A stretch of DNA of 64,000 nucleotides from Rhizophagus irregularis (Eukaryota; Glomeromycota; Glomeromycetes; Glomerales; Glomeraceae): the NCBI RefSeq assembly GCF_026210795.1, contig NC_089432.1:4898001-4962000 (forward strand). The letters are read 5' to 3'. Position numbers and translations under genes: made by a program. This document shows positions 18,636 to 27,724 of the stretch, in pieces; position 1 is the stretch's first letter; every line of letters starts with the position of its first letter. Under the pieces are notes generated by a model. That model did not search any database. It was not told the DNA's origin and was given only the letters and a program-made list of their open reading frames with translations.

Positions 18636-19950
18636 TGTAGCCATAGATACTGAAGTAATCGCATAATATGGAGGAATAATATGGAATAAAAGATCAAACG
18701 ATAGAAAGTCACATGATTGGACAAAATTAACCGGAAAGGATAAACTTTTAGGAGAAGGAATGATCTACATGATGTAATGTTTATTAAATGATTAACGGAG
18801 AACCAATAGATCAAGTGGGGAGTTGATCGATGTGGCTTAGTAACCAGTTTATCAAGTTCAACAATAGGAACAATTAGGAGGAGTAATCATAAGCCACAAA
18901 TGATAAATCATATAAAAAGGAAGGATAGCGAATTAAAGGAACAAAAAATAGGAACATGTAAAATATTGATGAACTGCAGCCGCAGTAGAAGAATAGCTGA
19001 CGAGACGCAGTAGAAAGGATAGCACAGCCACAAAAGATGGATCTTTACGATATAATATTTGAAAGATTATTTTATTTTAAAGAAAAGATAGCACAGCTAC
19101 AAAAGATGGATCTTTACGATATAATATTTGAAAGATTATTTTATTTTAAAGAAAAGATAGCACAGCCACAAAAGATGGATCTTTACGATATAATATTTGA
19201 AAGATTATTTTATTTTAAAGAAAAGATAGCACAGCCACAAAAGATGGATTATATCTTTACGACATAATATGCGAAAGATTATTTTAAAGAAAAGATAGCA
19301 TATTAAAATAGTATAACATATTAGAAAAGATAACATATAAAATAGCATATAAGATAGCGCATAAAAGGGAAAACATAACATAAAATATTAGAAAGAAATA
19401 AGAAGTAAGAAAAGAAAGAATAAGAAAGTTGGTTTAAATAGGAGCGGAATGGGAGGTGAATTCCACAGTCGTCAGATACGATGTAAAACTTTAAGTAAAT
19501 TAGTTAATTGTGAATTTTATGAAGAATAAATAAAATACCCTTTATATGAAAATTAATTGTTTCGATTGTTTTTGTTGCTATTTTCTTATGATGAAAAAGT
19601 AATTTTGTTTAATTAATTGTTAGTAAAGCGTAATGTTATTTTAAAGGTAATAGGTTCGCCCTAAACTTTACTGTAATGTTCGCTTAATTAATTTTAATTG
19701 GACAAATTCATGGTGAATTTAATGTCATAACGAGAATTATGAAATGAATAAAATATAAACTTTTGTAAAGAGAACTATCGTATTTTTGAAAGAAGATAAT
19801 GGATGAAATATCGTGGCGAGAGCTATCGCAATTTGAAAGTTAAGTAGTAATAAAACTAAACCAAGCAAGAATATTAATGTATTCGTGGAGAACGAATATA
19901 CATTAAAGCAGGGAAGCTTGTTTACCGCCGGGTGGCAGACGGGGGTGACA
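18636..19950 (+). repeat. 3' LTR (1315 bp)
   Basis: It matches the 5' LTR throughout except for three fewer 69-bp units and a few point changes (for example accgcc versus accgct near its end). The 69-bp units are at 19037-19243. It is followed by ACGT, the target duplication. Confidence 0.95.
19037..19243 (+). repeat. Three tandem 69-bp units in the 3' LTR
   Basis: The same unit occurs six times in the 5' LTR. The first unit here ends 'cagctaca' where the others have 'cagccaca'. Confidence 0.9.
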
Positions 19951-19959
19951 ACGTCAAAG

Positions 19960-20190
19960 TTAGTAAAATAAAAAATTTTTTATAAAGAGGAAATAGAAAT
20001 AGAAAGAAGAAAATTTTTAGAAGAGTGGGAATAAAAGAGTAAAATCAAAAAAATTTTTTTTTTTTTAAGGGAGTGACGAAAAAAAATTTTTTTTTTAAAG
20101 GAGAGTGATGAAAAAGAAAAATTTTTAAAGTGAGGTACGAAAAAAAAAATTTTTTTTTAAAAGGGGGGTGACGAAAAAAGAAGAAAAATT
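19960..20190. repeat. A/T homopolymer satellite flanking the LTR element
   Basis: Several degenerate units of about 35-40 bp: a G-rich step such as 'gggagtgacg', then a run of A, then a run of T. The same pattern lies at about 6770-6841, so the LTR element inserted into this repeat. Frames read here are low complexity. Confidence 0.65.
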
Positions 20191-20302
20191 TAGAAAAAAT
20201 AACAAAAATAAGACAAGAGAAAAGAGAAAAGAGAAGAAAAGGAAAGACAGAAAGGAAGATCAGAAGATCAAACTCATCAAAGTAAGGGTTTATATAAAAA
20301 AA

Positions 20303-20368
20303 CAAAAATCGTATCATAACAAAACAATAAACAATCACGTGATCTCATGTTATGATACGAGATTTTTG
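20303..20368. repeat. Hairpin with 18-20 bp arms
   Basis: 'caaaaatcgtatcataac' at 20303-20320 pairs with 'gttatgatacgagatttttg' at 20349-20368, with a two-base bulge. The spacer of about 28 bp contains 'atcacgtgat'. Confidence 0.7.
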
Positions 20369-20439
20369 TAAAATTATTTTCTAAAAAATTAAGTTTAAAA
20401 ATTCCGTATACATTCCGTATGATTAATTTTTTCCGTATA

Positions 20440-20867
20440 CAGTCGACTCTGGTTATAACGAACCTGTTTGTACCGAAACCTCGCTATACCGAATCATAAT
20501 TTCCAGAACTGATTTTTTATAAATAATTTCACTGGATATAACGAACTTTTATAATAAAACACTATATAACGCATCCGAACCAAACTTAACCAGCCCCTAT
20601 ATATCAGCTATATAATAACTTTATACTTTCTATAACGAACGGTCATGTGATTATATAGTAGTCCAGGCCAATTTTATAGTGCTGGCCAGAATTACTAGTA
20701 ATTTTTTCGAAAATTTATGTTAAAAGAAATTATAATTTTGGCCAGCATTACAAATTTGGCCTAAATTACCTATAAAGAAAACTAGTTCGGTATATTATAT
20801 AACGAATTCACTATATACTGAACTAAACCTCCTGGAACGGAGGGTTCGTTATATCCAGAGTTGACTG
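20440..20867. mobile_element. Pogo-like MITE, 428 bp
   Basis: Terminal inverted repeats start CAGTCGACTCTGGTTATAAC and CAGTCAACTCTGGATATAAC, about 27 bp matching with three changes. The element is flanked by TA on both sides (20438-20439 and 20868-20869), the target duplication of the Tc1/mariner/pogo group. Subterminal copies of 'tataacgaac' recur several times inside. It has no coding capacity, so it would depend on a pogo-type transposase elsewhere. Confidence 0.8.
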
Positions 20868-20869
20868 TA

Positions 20870-21391
20870 CATTAGTTTTTTTAAAAAATGTTCAAAAATG
20901 AATTGCTTATTAAATATACGGAATTTGTATACGGAATCTATAGAAACGTACATAAAATGTATACAAAACGTATCCTTTCCGTATACATATTTCTTATAGG
21001 GTATATTATTAATGAAAAATTTTTATTTTAATTAAAAGGACTATATACAGTATATTACTAGATTAGAAATTAGAAACAATCGCATTAAAAAATTAACTAA
21101 TCTCAAACTCATCCCAGTCTGGTTCAATCGGGATATTGCATTTATCAGGATTTTGATGTTAGCTGTCGATATCACTATGGTTTGCCAGGATTTTTTGGAG
21201 ATCCAAACAAAAGGTGTATTTGCTGGTATTAATTATAAAAAATTATTTAAAAAAATATCAATGGTTAGTTTTTTATGAAAAGATGTTAAAAATTAAAATA
21301 TCTTGATTAAAAATTTAATATTTTCGAATATTTTGCATTAAAATCTTTAGGACAGAATATAATAAGATCCTTTAAAATTGAGTGATGATAT
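20870..21391. other. Gene-free stretch with right end of the TIR element
   Basis: Up to 21003 this is the inner right part of the CCCTATAA element ('gtatacggaat' motifs). 21004-21391 holds a degenerate dispersed repeat (about 21110-21210) and no gene. Confidence 0.45.
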
Positions 21392-21780
21392 TGCCCTATA
21401 AAAAATATGCACACTGTTTATATACTGTATATTCGCATCTTTGATACTGTTCGCAATTTTATATACTGCACATCAGTATTATGTATACTGTTCGCAAAAT
21501 GCCAATAATAAAAAATGTAACAAAGTATACGGTGAATAGACTGTATGATACGGTATTTTAATTTCATACATTTGTAACGTATATTGTATAAATATCTTTC
21601 TACTGTATATCGGTATTTTGTATACTGTTCGCAAAATATGGATACGGTATATTAAATTCATACGTCTATAACGTATCATTCATTTCTGCTATAGATACGG
21701 TATATTAAATCATACGTTTATAACGTATTTTACTGTGAATAATAGATACGGTATATTAAAATCCTTATATTCTACTACTT
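21392..21780. repeat. Left end of a second CCCTATAA-type element
   Basis: It starts CCCTATAAAAAATATG at 21392 and continues with repeats of 'tatactgttcgcaa' and 'gatacggtatatta...acgtttataacgtat'. The mirror-image right end of the same family is at 45769-45784. No right end belonging to this copy was found, so it is probably broken. Confidence 0.5.
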
Positions 21781-21950
21781 GATCTACCATTGCGCGAACT
21801 TTTCTTGCTATTGTTCGAAGTAGTCATCAGCAAATTTAATCGGGCATAATATTACGTAAGTTACGATGTCCGTAAATTTACGGAGTAAACATACGTAAGT
21901 TTACGGGTATCGTAAACTTCCGGAATATTATAGCATATACTTTTGCAAAT

Positions 21951-22300
21951 TTTACGTACCGTAATCGTTGCGGAATATTACGCTCGAAATCCTTCGAAAA
22001 TTTACGTACCAGAATCGTTACGAAATATTACGCTCGAAATCCTTCGAAAATTTACGTACCGTAATCGTTGCGAAATATTACGCTCGAAACCTTCGAAAAT
22101 TTACGTACCGGAATCGTTACAAAATATTACGCTCGAAATCCTTCGAAAATTTACGTACCGTAATCGTTGCGAAATATTACGCTCGAAATCCTTCGAAAAT
22201 TTACGTACCGGAATCGTTACAAAATATTACGCTCGAAATCCTTCGCAAGTTTTACGTACCGGAATCGTTACGAAATATTACGCTCGAAATCCTTCGCACC
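21951..22300 (+). repeat. ~50-bp tandem repeat, seven units, two alternating types
   Basis: Units run from 'tttacgtacc' through 'gtaatcgttgcgaaat' or 'ggaatcgttacaaaat' to 'acgctcgaaatccttcg'. The two variants alternate, giving a 100-bp higher-order repeat. Unit length varies 49-51, so plus-strand open frames (21943-22401, 21968-22303) pass through the repeat in mixed phases and are not believable genes. Confidence 0.85.
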
Positions 22301-22380
22301 TAGAGTTTCAAACCGGATTTATTTTTAAATCCGGATTAGATATGAATAAACCGGATGCCTTCGGATTTTTCAAAAAGGTT
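22301..22380 (+). mobile_element. 5' end of a hAT element (relic)
   Basis: 'tagagtttcaaaccggattt' at 22301 and the following 70 bp match the start of the complete hAT element at 59270. The match fades after about 22375 and no right end was seen. Confidence 0.6.
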
Positions 22381-22569
22381 GGGACACTTAGCAAAATTTA
22401 AAGAACTCGGAAATATTCGGTAAAGTTAAAATTATACGCTAATTCTGCGGCTTATATGAAAAGTGTTATGCTCAGTTATACATGCGCCATGTTGTGCGCA
22501 TAAATCGGGTATAGTTCATGATAATCTTAATCTTTGAATCTTACCTGTCTTTACTAATAAAAAAATTTT

Positions 22570-22830
22570 TTTTTCAGCGAGACTTTTCCCAATTTAACAT
22601 CTAAAAAGCTTTCTGCAAGATATAAAGAACGTTTTTGTTAATGCTCCTACACGAAGACGTACACAGTTCACTTAAAAGAACATGGAATTGCATCACCACG
22701 TAAAATTCCGTTACCTAATGCAACACGGTGGAATTCTTAGTTTCGACTGATTTTTTATGCTAAAGATTATATGAAGCTGAATTGCGAGTTAATACCAGAA
22801 ATGAAAAAAATAGCGAAAATTCATGCTATT
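22570..22830 (+). pseudogene. hAT-type transposase fragment
   Basis: Broken frames read FPNLTSKKLSARYKERF and, with stops and a slip, KIPLPNATRWNS followed by FRLIFYAKDYMK. The P-x-x-TRWNSW-F pattern is a conserved part of many hAT-like transposases. A TAG replaces the second Trp. Only about 85 codons survive and the catalytic Asp motifs are absent. Confidence 0.5.
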
Positions 22831-22839
22831 TTACAAGAT

Positions 22840-23130
22840 AATCAACAAAGGGGTAATTACCATCAGGGTAGTAATTACTACCATTTTTCATTTTATTTCA
22901 CCTTTTTCAAAAGAATTTGTTCATACTCTCGATTTTTTCAACAAAAAAATTTGCCTATTTTCCCCTTTATTGACCACGACTTCAGCATCTTGATTCTTAC
23001 TTACAGCTAGTTTTTTGTTAATTTAGTTTTTTTTTCATATTTTTTGCTTTATTAAGCTAATTAACCAACAAAATATCACCAATAAACAAAATCAAAATAC
23101 TAGTTTATTACAAACATATTTTATAAATTT
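22840..23130. other. AT-rich stretch without gene
   Basis: It contains a short imperfect repeat 'ggtaattaccatcagggtagtaattaccat' (about 22852-22884, read here as two similar halves) and phenylalanine-rich noise frames. Nothing else is supported. Confidence 0.4.
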
Positions 23131-24310
23131 TATCACAACAAAAAATCATCGTCCCTGGTACGTATATGTGATATCTGCTTCGAATTTTACTGAATAACTA
23201 CATATGTATACTTTTTTAGTATTCGCATCAGGATTTAATCAGATTTATCAAAAAATTTGCCGACGGGCTTTAATTTATTGGTTTTTATATTTTATGTTTA
23301 TTTTACTGAAAATTTTTGGATACTTTTAAAATATATCGTGTTTTTCTGCGGTTTCGATCTTTGTTCCACGTACCATTTTAGACCCTGATCGATATTTGTT
23401 TCACGTACTATTTTAGACCCTGATCGATATTTGTTTCACGTACTATTTTAGACTCTAATCCACATACATTGATATTGGTTCCACGTAGGTACATTTATAA
23501 TAACCCGAGTATGATTAATACTTTTTCTTAGATTTTTTTTATATCCACATATGTAGACCCGAATCCACGTGTTCTTCTCCACATACATCGATATTGGTTC
23601 CACGTAGGTACATTTATAATAACCCGAGTATGATTAATACTTTTTCTTAGATTTTTTTTATATCCACATATGTAGACCCAAATCCACGTGTCCTTCTCCA
23701 CATACATCGATTTGATTCCACGTAGGTACAAAAAATTTGCTGACGGGCTTTAATTTATTGGTTTTTATATATTATGTTTATTTTACTGAAAATTTTTGGA
23801 TACTTTTTAAATATATCGTATTTTTCTGGGGTTTCGATCTTTGTTCCACGTACCATTTTAGACCCTGATCGATATTTGTTCCACGTACTATTTTAGACCC
23901 TGATCCACATACATTGATATTGGTTCCACGTAGGCACATTTAATAACTTCTGGGTATGATTTATACTTCTTCTTAGATTTTTTTATATCCACATATATAT
24001 TTAATAATTCGTAACCATTAGTATTGATTGAGCTCAGGGGATTGTTTTTATTTTTTATATTGGCATTAACAGGTCGCAGGAAAAATGAAAATTTTCGTAT
24101 ATTTTCAAAATTTATCGTTTTTTCCGACTTTTACAGTACTATTTTAGTCCCTGATCCACGTATGTACATTCATAATAATTCATAACCATTAAATATTATT
24201 AAGCTTTTCCACATACATCGATATTGGTTCCACGTGGATACATTTATAGCAACTTCTAAGTTTTTCCTAATTTAGATTTTTTTATATCCACGTATGTACA
24301 TTTAATATTC
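23130..24310 (+). repeat. Complex satellite-like repeat region
   Basis: A block beginning 'gacgggctttaatttattgg' at ~23263 recurs at ~23742 and runs in parallel for over 200 bp. Inside, a ~118-bp tandem pair (about 23467 and 23584) carries 'gatattggttccacgtaggt'. Further degenerate copies lie at ~23915, 24050-24170 and 24205-24300. 'ttccacgta' is the recurring core. The minus-strand open frame 23528-23731 is a read of this repeat. Confidence 0.75.
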
Positions 24311-24411
24311 ATAAATACCGTAAAATAAAGACTTGCTCAATATTTTTTTTCGTGAGGATTCTTACCTTATCATAAATTTTATAATTCTCTATTATCATCA
24401 ACATTACAAAC

Positions 24412-25568
24412 ATGTCCGGAGATAGATCAGAATTTCGAAATAAAATTCAAAAACTTCTATCGGCGGGTGAAGAAACATCAAACAAACGCCGAGGTATTGA
24501 AAGTAGTATGAGTAGCACGAGTAGCATGAGCGAAGTTTTTAATGGTATGCAAATATTTGAATATTATCGTTTTTTAAAATTATGATAATTTATATTTTAT
24601 AACAAAAATTTATTTTATTAGAACAACTCGATAATATGATAGAACAAAATAAACAGTTCAACACTAAATTAATCGAGGAGAACGTAAAAACCAATAAACA
24701 TTTGGAATTTTTATGCAATAGAATGAAGCATATTGAGGAGATGGTCGAATCTGATAATTCCGGTGATAATAACTTCATAAAGGTTAGTCTAGCTTTTTTA
24801 AATTTTAAAGTCATATACATATTATAACTCAAATTATATTTCTTTAGACCATAATAAAAGATGTTGCTAAAGCAACATTTAATATAAGTATATACCCTAC
24901 CAAAGAAGAATTACGAGAAGCAACTGAGGAATTTCTCAAAATTCGACATCAAGACTTTTACAACAAATTCACTACTAAAACGCAGTGGATTTCATATTTT
25001 AACAACAAAATTTGTCCAGAAGTAAATTTTTTATATTTAATATTTACGTTTTAGAAAACTAATAAATAATAATAATCTTTTTTTTTTAATAAAAGCTTCT
25101 ATCAAAACAAAGATCCCTACGAAGTTGCTTGACAACTAAAGCTAGAGATGCTTTATTCAGCTATTTTGGAGAAGTAATTTTGCCACCCATCAATACTAAC
25201 ACTTCATCAGCAGGGATAATTGAATGGAAAAATCATCCTGCAGTGGCTGAATGTTACAATAAACTTTTTAATCAAAATGGAAGTTTGGGCGTGCTTACGC
25301 GAATACTTGAAAGAGTATTCGCTGGAGAATATCCATCTTCTTTGCATCTCGCCTTCGTAACAGCCACGTTCGCAGTATTATTGGACCCAAAGTCTAAAAC
25401 AATACAAACAAATGAAAATACAATGAAAAATAAAATAGAATATTATATGGTAAATTTCATAATTTTGAACTTAAATTGTAATAATGGTATCTATTTATTA
25501 ACTAATTTATTTAAATTATTAACGGTCAGAAATTATTAGATGATGATAGAACAGACGGCAAAAACTAA
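24412..25568 (+). CDS. Five-exon protein of unknown function
   Basis: Exons 24412-24544, 24622-24782, 24848-25021, 25096-25449 and 25530-25568 join in frame to 286 residues. All introns are GT-AG and 65-80 bases. The protein starts MSGDRSEFRNKIQKLLSAGE, has a Ser-rich stretch, then a predicted coiled coil in exon 2 (QLDNMIEQNKQFNTKLIEEN). A C-terminal globular part follows with KARDALFSYFGE, WKNHPAVAECYNKLFN and FVTATFAVLLDP. From general knowledge it resembles a multicopy protein family in arbuscular mycorrhizal fungi, but I know of no assigned function. No signal peptide, membrane segment or catalytic motif is visible. All five exons are intact, which contrasts with the decayed genes around it. 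It lies between a satellite region and a palindromic array. Confidence 0.75.
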
Positions 25569-26246
25569 AAAATATATTGATTCCGTAAGTAAAAAAATTC
25601 TTCTTTTTCGATAATATTATATCCTTTTTCCTTTAAAGGTTCTGACTAATTAATATAATTCTTTTCTATATTACTAAATTTAACAAGTGTGCATGTTTTT
25701 CAATTTTGAATGGGGGAGGTGCTGATGGAAATATGTTTTTTTTAAAGTAAAGGGCTTAGCAAGAATTTTATATATAAAAATTTGCAAATTTTTTGTAACA
25801 AACCAAATAAAATTTTCAATTCAATAATAAATTTAAGGCAAATTTGACTTTTTACTTCATGTGCCGATCTCTGGAAATAATCGAAATATGATCGGCTTTT
25901 ATCGGCCGATCATTTATCCAATTCTAGTAAAATTTTATTCAATTCGGCTGATCCGGGACCAAAGATTTTTAAAGAAAACTTCAATAAAATAAAAACAATA
26001 AAATAAAAACGTATTTTGTGGTGAAAAAACATATTTTTTATTAATTACGTGCAAAAAAAAAGATCAAAGTAACAAATTTTTGTGGATCGGCTGATCTTAA
26101 TGAGATTCACGGCCGTATGATAAATAATTTTATATGTAAATATGGCCATTTTTACTGAAGGAAATAAAAATTTGCGTATAAATACGGTCATTTTTACCAA
26201 AGGCAATAGCAAGTAAATAATTCAAATCCTATACAAATACCTTAAA
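25569..26246. other. Gene-free stretch with 'gatcggc' repeats
   Basis: Around 25860-26100 short palindromic pieces ('gatcggctttt...atcggccgatc', 'ggatcggctgatc') suggest a decayed repeat. A small duplication of 'taaatatggccatttttac' or 'taaatacggtcatttttac' lies at ~26135 and 26177. Confidence 0.4.
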
Positions 26247-26390
26247 ATGATACCCCAGGAATGCCCATATTGCTCAAGAACATTTTCCTCCAAATCTGGA
26301 TATACTCAACATGTTAAACATTGTGTTCCTCCTGTAATTGTTAGTGATAGTGAATCGGATCTCGTAACTGATATTAATATGTTTATTTAA
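26247..26390 (+). CDS. Short C2H2-type zinc finger ORF (47 aa)
   Basis: It starts MIPQECPYCSRTFSSKSGY and continues TQHVKHC. This is a single finger of pattern C-x2-C with a TQHxxHC end, then a short acidic tail. Such single fingers open the N-terminus of several fungal transposases (Plavaka-like group) and related orphan genes. No continuation exon is evident because the palindromic array starts at its stop codon. It could be a truncated transposase start or a real micro-protein. Confidence 0.45.
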   Translation: MIPQECPYCSRTFSSKSGYTQHVKHCVPPVIVSDSESDLVTDINMFI

Positions 26391-27240
26391 AGCAATTGAT
26401 TAAACAATGGTAAGAAAATTTCGAGCGAATTTTTCTTGCCATTGTTCAAAGTATACAATTGTTTATTTTTAAAGCAATTGATTAAACAATGGCAAGAAAA
26501 GTTCGCTCGAAATTTTCTTGCCATTGTTCAAAGTATACAATTGTTTTTTTTTCAAAGTAATTGATTAAACAATGGCAAGAAAAATTCGCTCGAACATTTC
26601 TTGCCATTGTTTAACTCAAGTCTATTGTTTTTTTTTAAAGCAATCGATTAAACAATGGCAAGAAAAATTCGCGCGAATTTTTCTTGCCATTGTTCGAAGT
26701 ATATCATTGTTTATTTTTAAAGCAATTGATTAAACAATGGCAAGAAAATTTCGCTCGAACTTTTCTTGCCATTGTTCAAAGTATACCATTGTTTTTTTTT
26801 TCAAAGTAATTGATTAAACAATGGCAAGAAAAATTCGCTCGAACATTTCTTGCCATTGTTTAACTCAAGTCTATTATTGTTTTTTTTTAAAGCAATTGAT
26901 TAAACAATGGCAAGAAAAATTCGCGCGAACTTTTCTTGCTATTGTTCGAAGCATACCATTGTTTTTTTTTAAAGCAATCGATTAAACAATGACAAGAAAA
27001 ATTCGCGCGAACTTTTCTTGCTATTGTTCAAAGTATACCATTGTTTTTTTTAAAGCAATTGATTAAACAATGGTAAGAAAAATTCGCTTGAACTTTTCTT
27101 CTTGCTATTGTTCAAAGTATATCATTGTTTTTTTTTAAAGCAATTGATTAAACAATGGCAAGAAAAGTTCGCGCGAACTTTTCTTGCCATTGTTCAAAGT
27201 ATACCATTGTTTATTTTTAAAGCAATTAATTAAACAATGA
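26391..27240. repeat. Palindromic hairpin array 1 (about 10 units of ~83 bp)
   Basis: Each unit has a T-run, 'aaagcaattgatta', then a near-perfect palindrome with arms 'aacaatggcaagaaaa' and 'ttttcttgccattgtt' around a TTCGCGCGAA-like centre, then 'caaagtataccattg'. The copy at 27151-27194 is a perfect 44-bp palindrome. Centres vary (gcgcg, gctcg) while the arms stay mostly complementary. No coding content. Confidence 0.95.
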
Positions 27241-27724
27241 CAAAGAAATATTTATTGAATAAATAAAACATAAATTTGTTAACAAGATATCCATTATCTC
27301 AATTAATTTAACGAAATTTGGCCAAAAACCAAAATTTTTACCATTATCAGACACGCAAATTTAATGATTACATATTTATATCTGTGTACCCGCCGTAACG
27401 TATACCTATATGTATAAAATCGATAACATTTAACCGTAGTACCGATCACGTGTATGTTTATCGCAACTGGTTCAATTACGTCAAAAAAATTATTATTTTA
27501 CGACAAAAAAAAATTTGAAATTCTCGTTTATTTATTATGAAACCAATATAAAGATTTATTGAACTTGAAAATATTAGCGATTGAAACTTAATTTTCCTTA
27601 AATTTAGGCCTTTATAAAGTTAAAAGTAAATTGACATTCCCGATCATCAAAATAAATAAAAATTTACGAAAACTTTATTCTTATAAAGATGAAAAAATGT
27701 TATTTTATTATCAGCTTGCAGTTA
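27241..27724. other. Gene-free stretch downstream of tnp2-type gene
   Basis: AT-rich; it would hold the 3' end of the minus-strand transposase transcript. No terminal inverted repeat of that element was identified here. Confidence 0.4.

Larger units (their letters stand above)
6846..19950 (+). mobile_element. Ty3-type LTR retrotransposon with fused nucleotide kinase
   Basis: A complete 13.1-kb element: 5' LTR 6846-8367, PBS at 8371, leader, ORF1, gag, protease, RT-RNase H-kinase, small ORF, integrase, G-rich tract at 18621, and 3' LTR 18636-19950. LTRs start TGTAGCC and end GGTGACA. A 4-bp target duplication ACGT flanks it (6842-6845 and 19951-19954). The order protease, RT, RNase H, integrase and the CCHC gag place it in the Ty3 (Metaviridae) lineage. 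The LTRs differ by three 69-bp repeat units and a few point changes, so insertion was recent. Visible lesions are few: TGA at 10238, TAA at 18444 and a probable one-base slip near 12310. It sits inside an A/T-rich simple repeat that continues on both sides. Confidence 0.93.
5925..21003. mobile_element. Possible TIR element split by nested insertions
   Basis: The left end starts CCCTATAAAAAAATTGGATACG at 5925 (split here as CCCTATAA plus AAAAATTGGATACG). The right end at 20960-21003 is the inverted version, finishing in CTTATAGGG. Both flanks carry 'tat', which could be a 3-bp target duplication. Internal sequence near both ends shares the 'gtatacggaat' and 'ggatacggaat' motif. Removing the LTR element and the pogo-like MITE leaves about 1.5 kb with no transposase. 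The pairing of the two ends across 15 kb is my inference. Confidence 0.4.

Noticed and set aside
21943-22401. 152-aa and 111-aa plus-strand repeat ORFs
   Set aside because: Overlapping frames through a 50-bp tandem repeat of varying unit length.
26391-27240. CRISPR-like array
   Set aside because: Units are ~83 bp with internal palindromes and no unique spacers; the context is a eukaryotic genome with introns.
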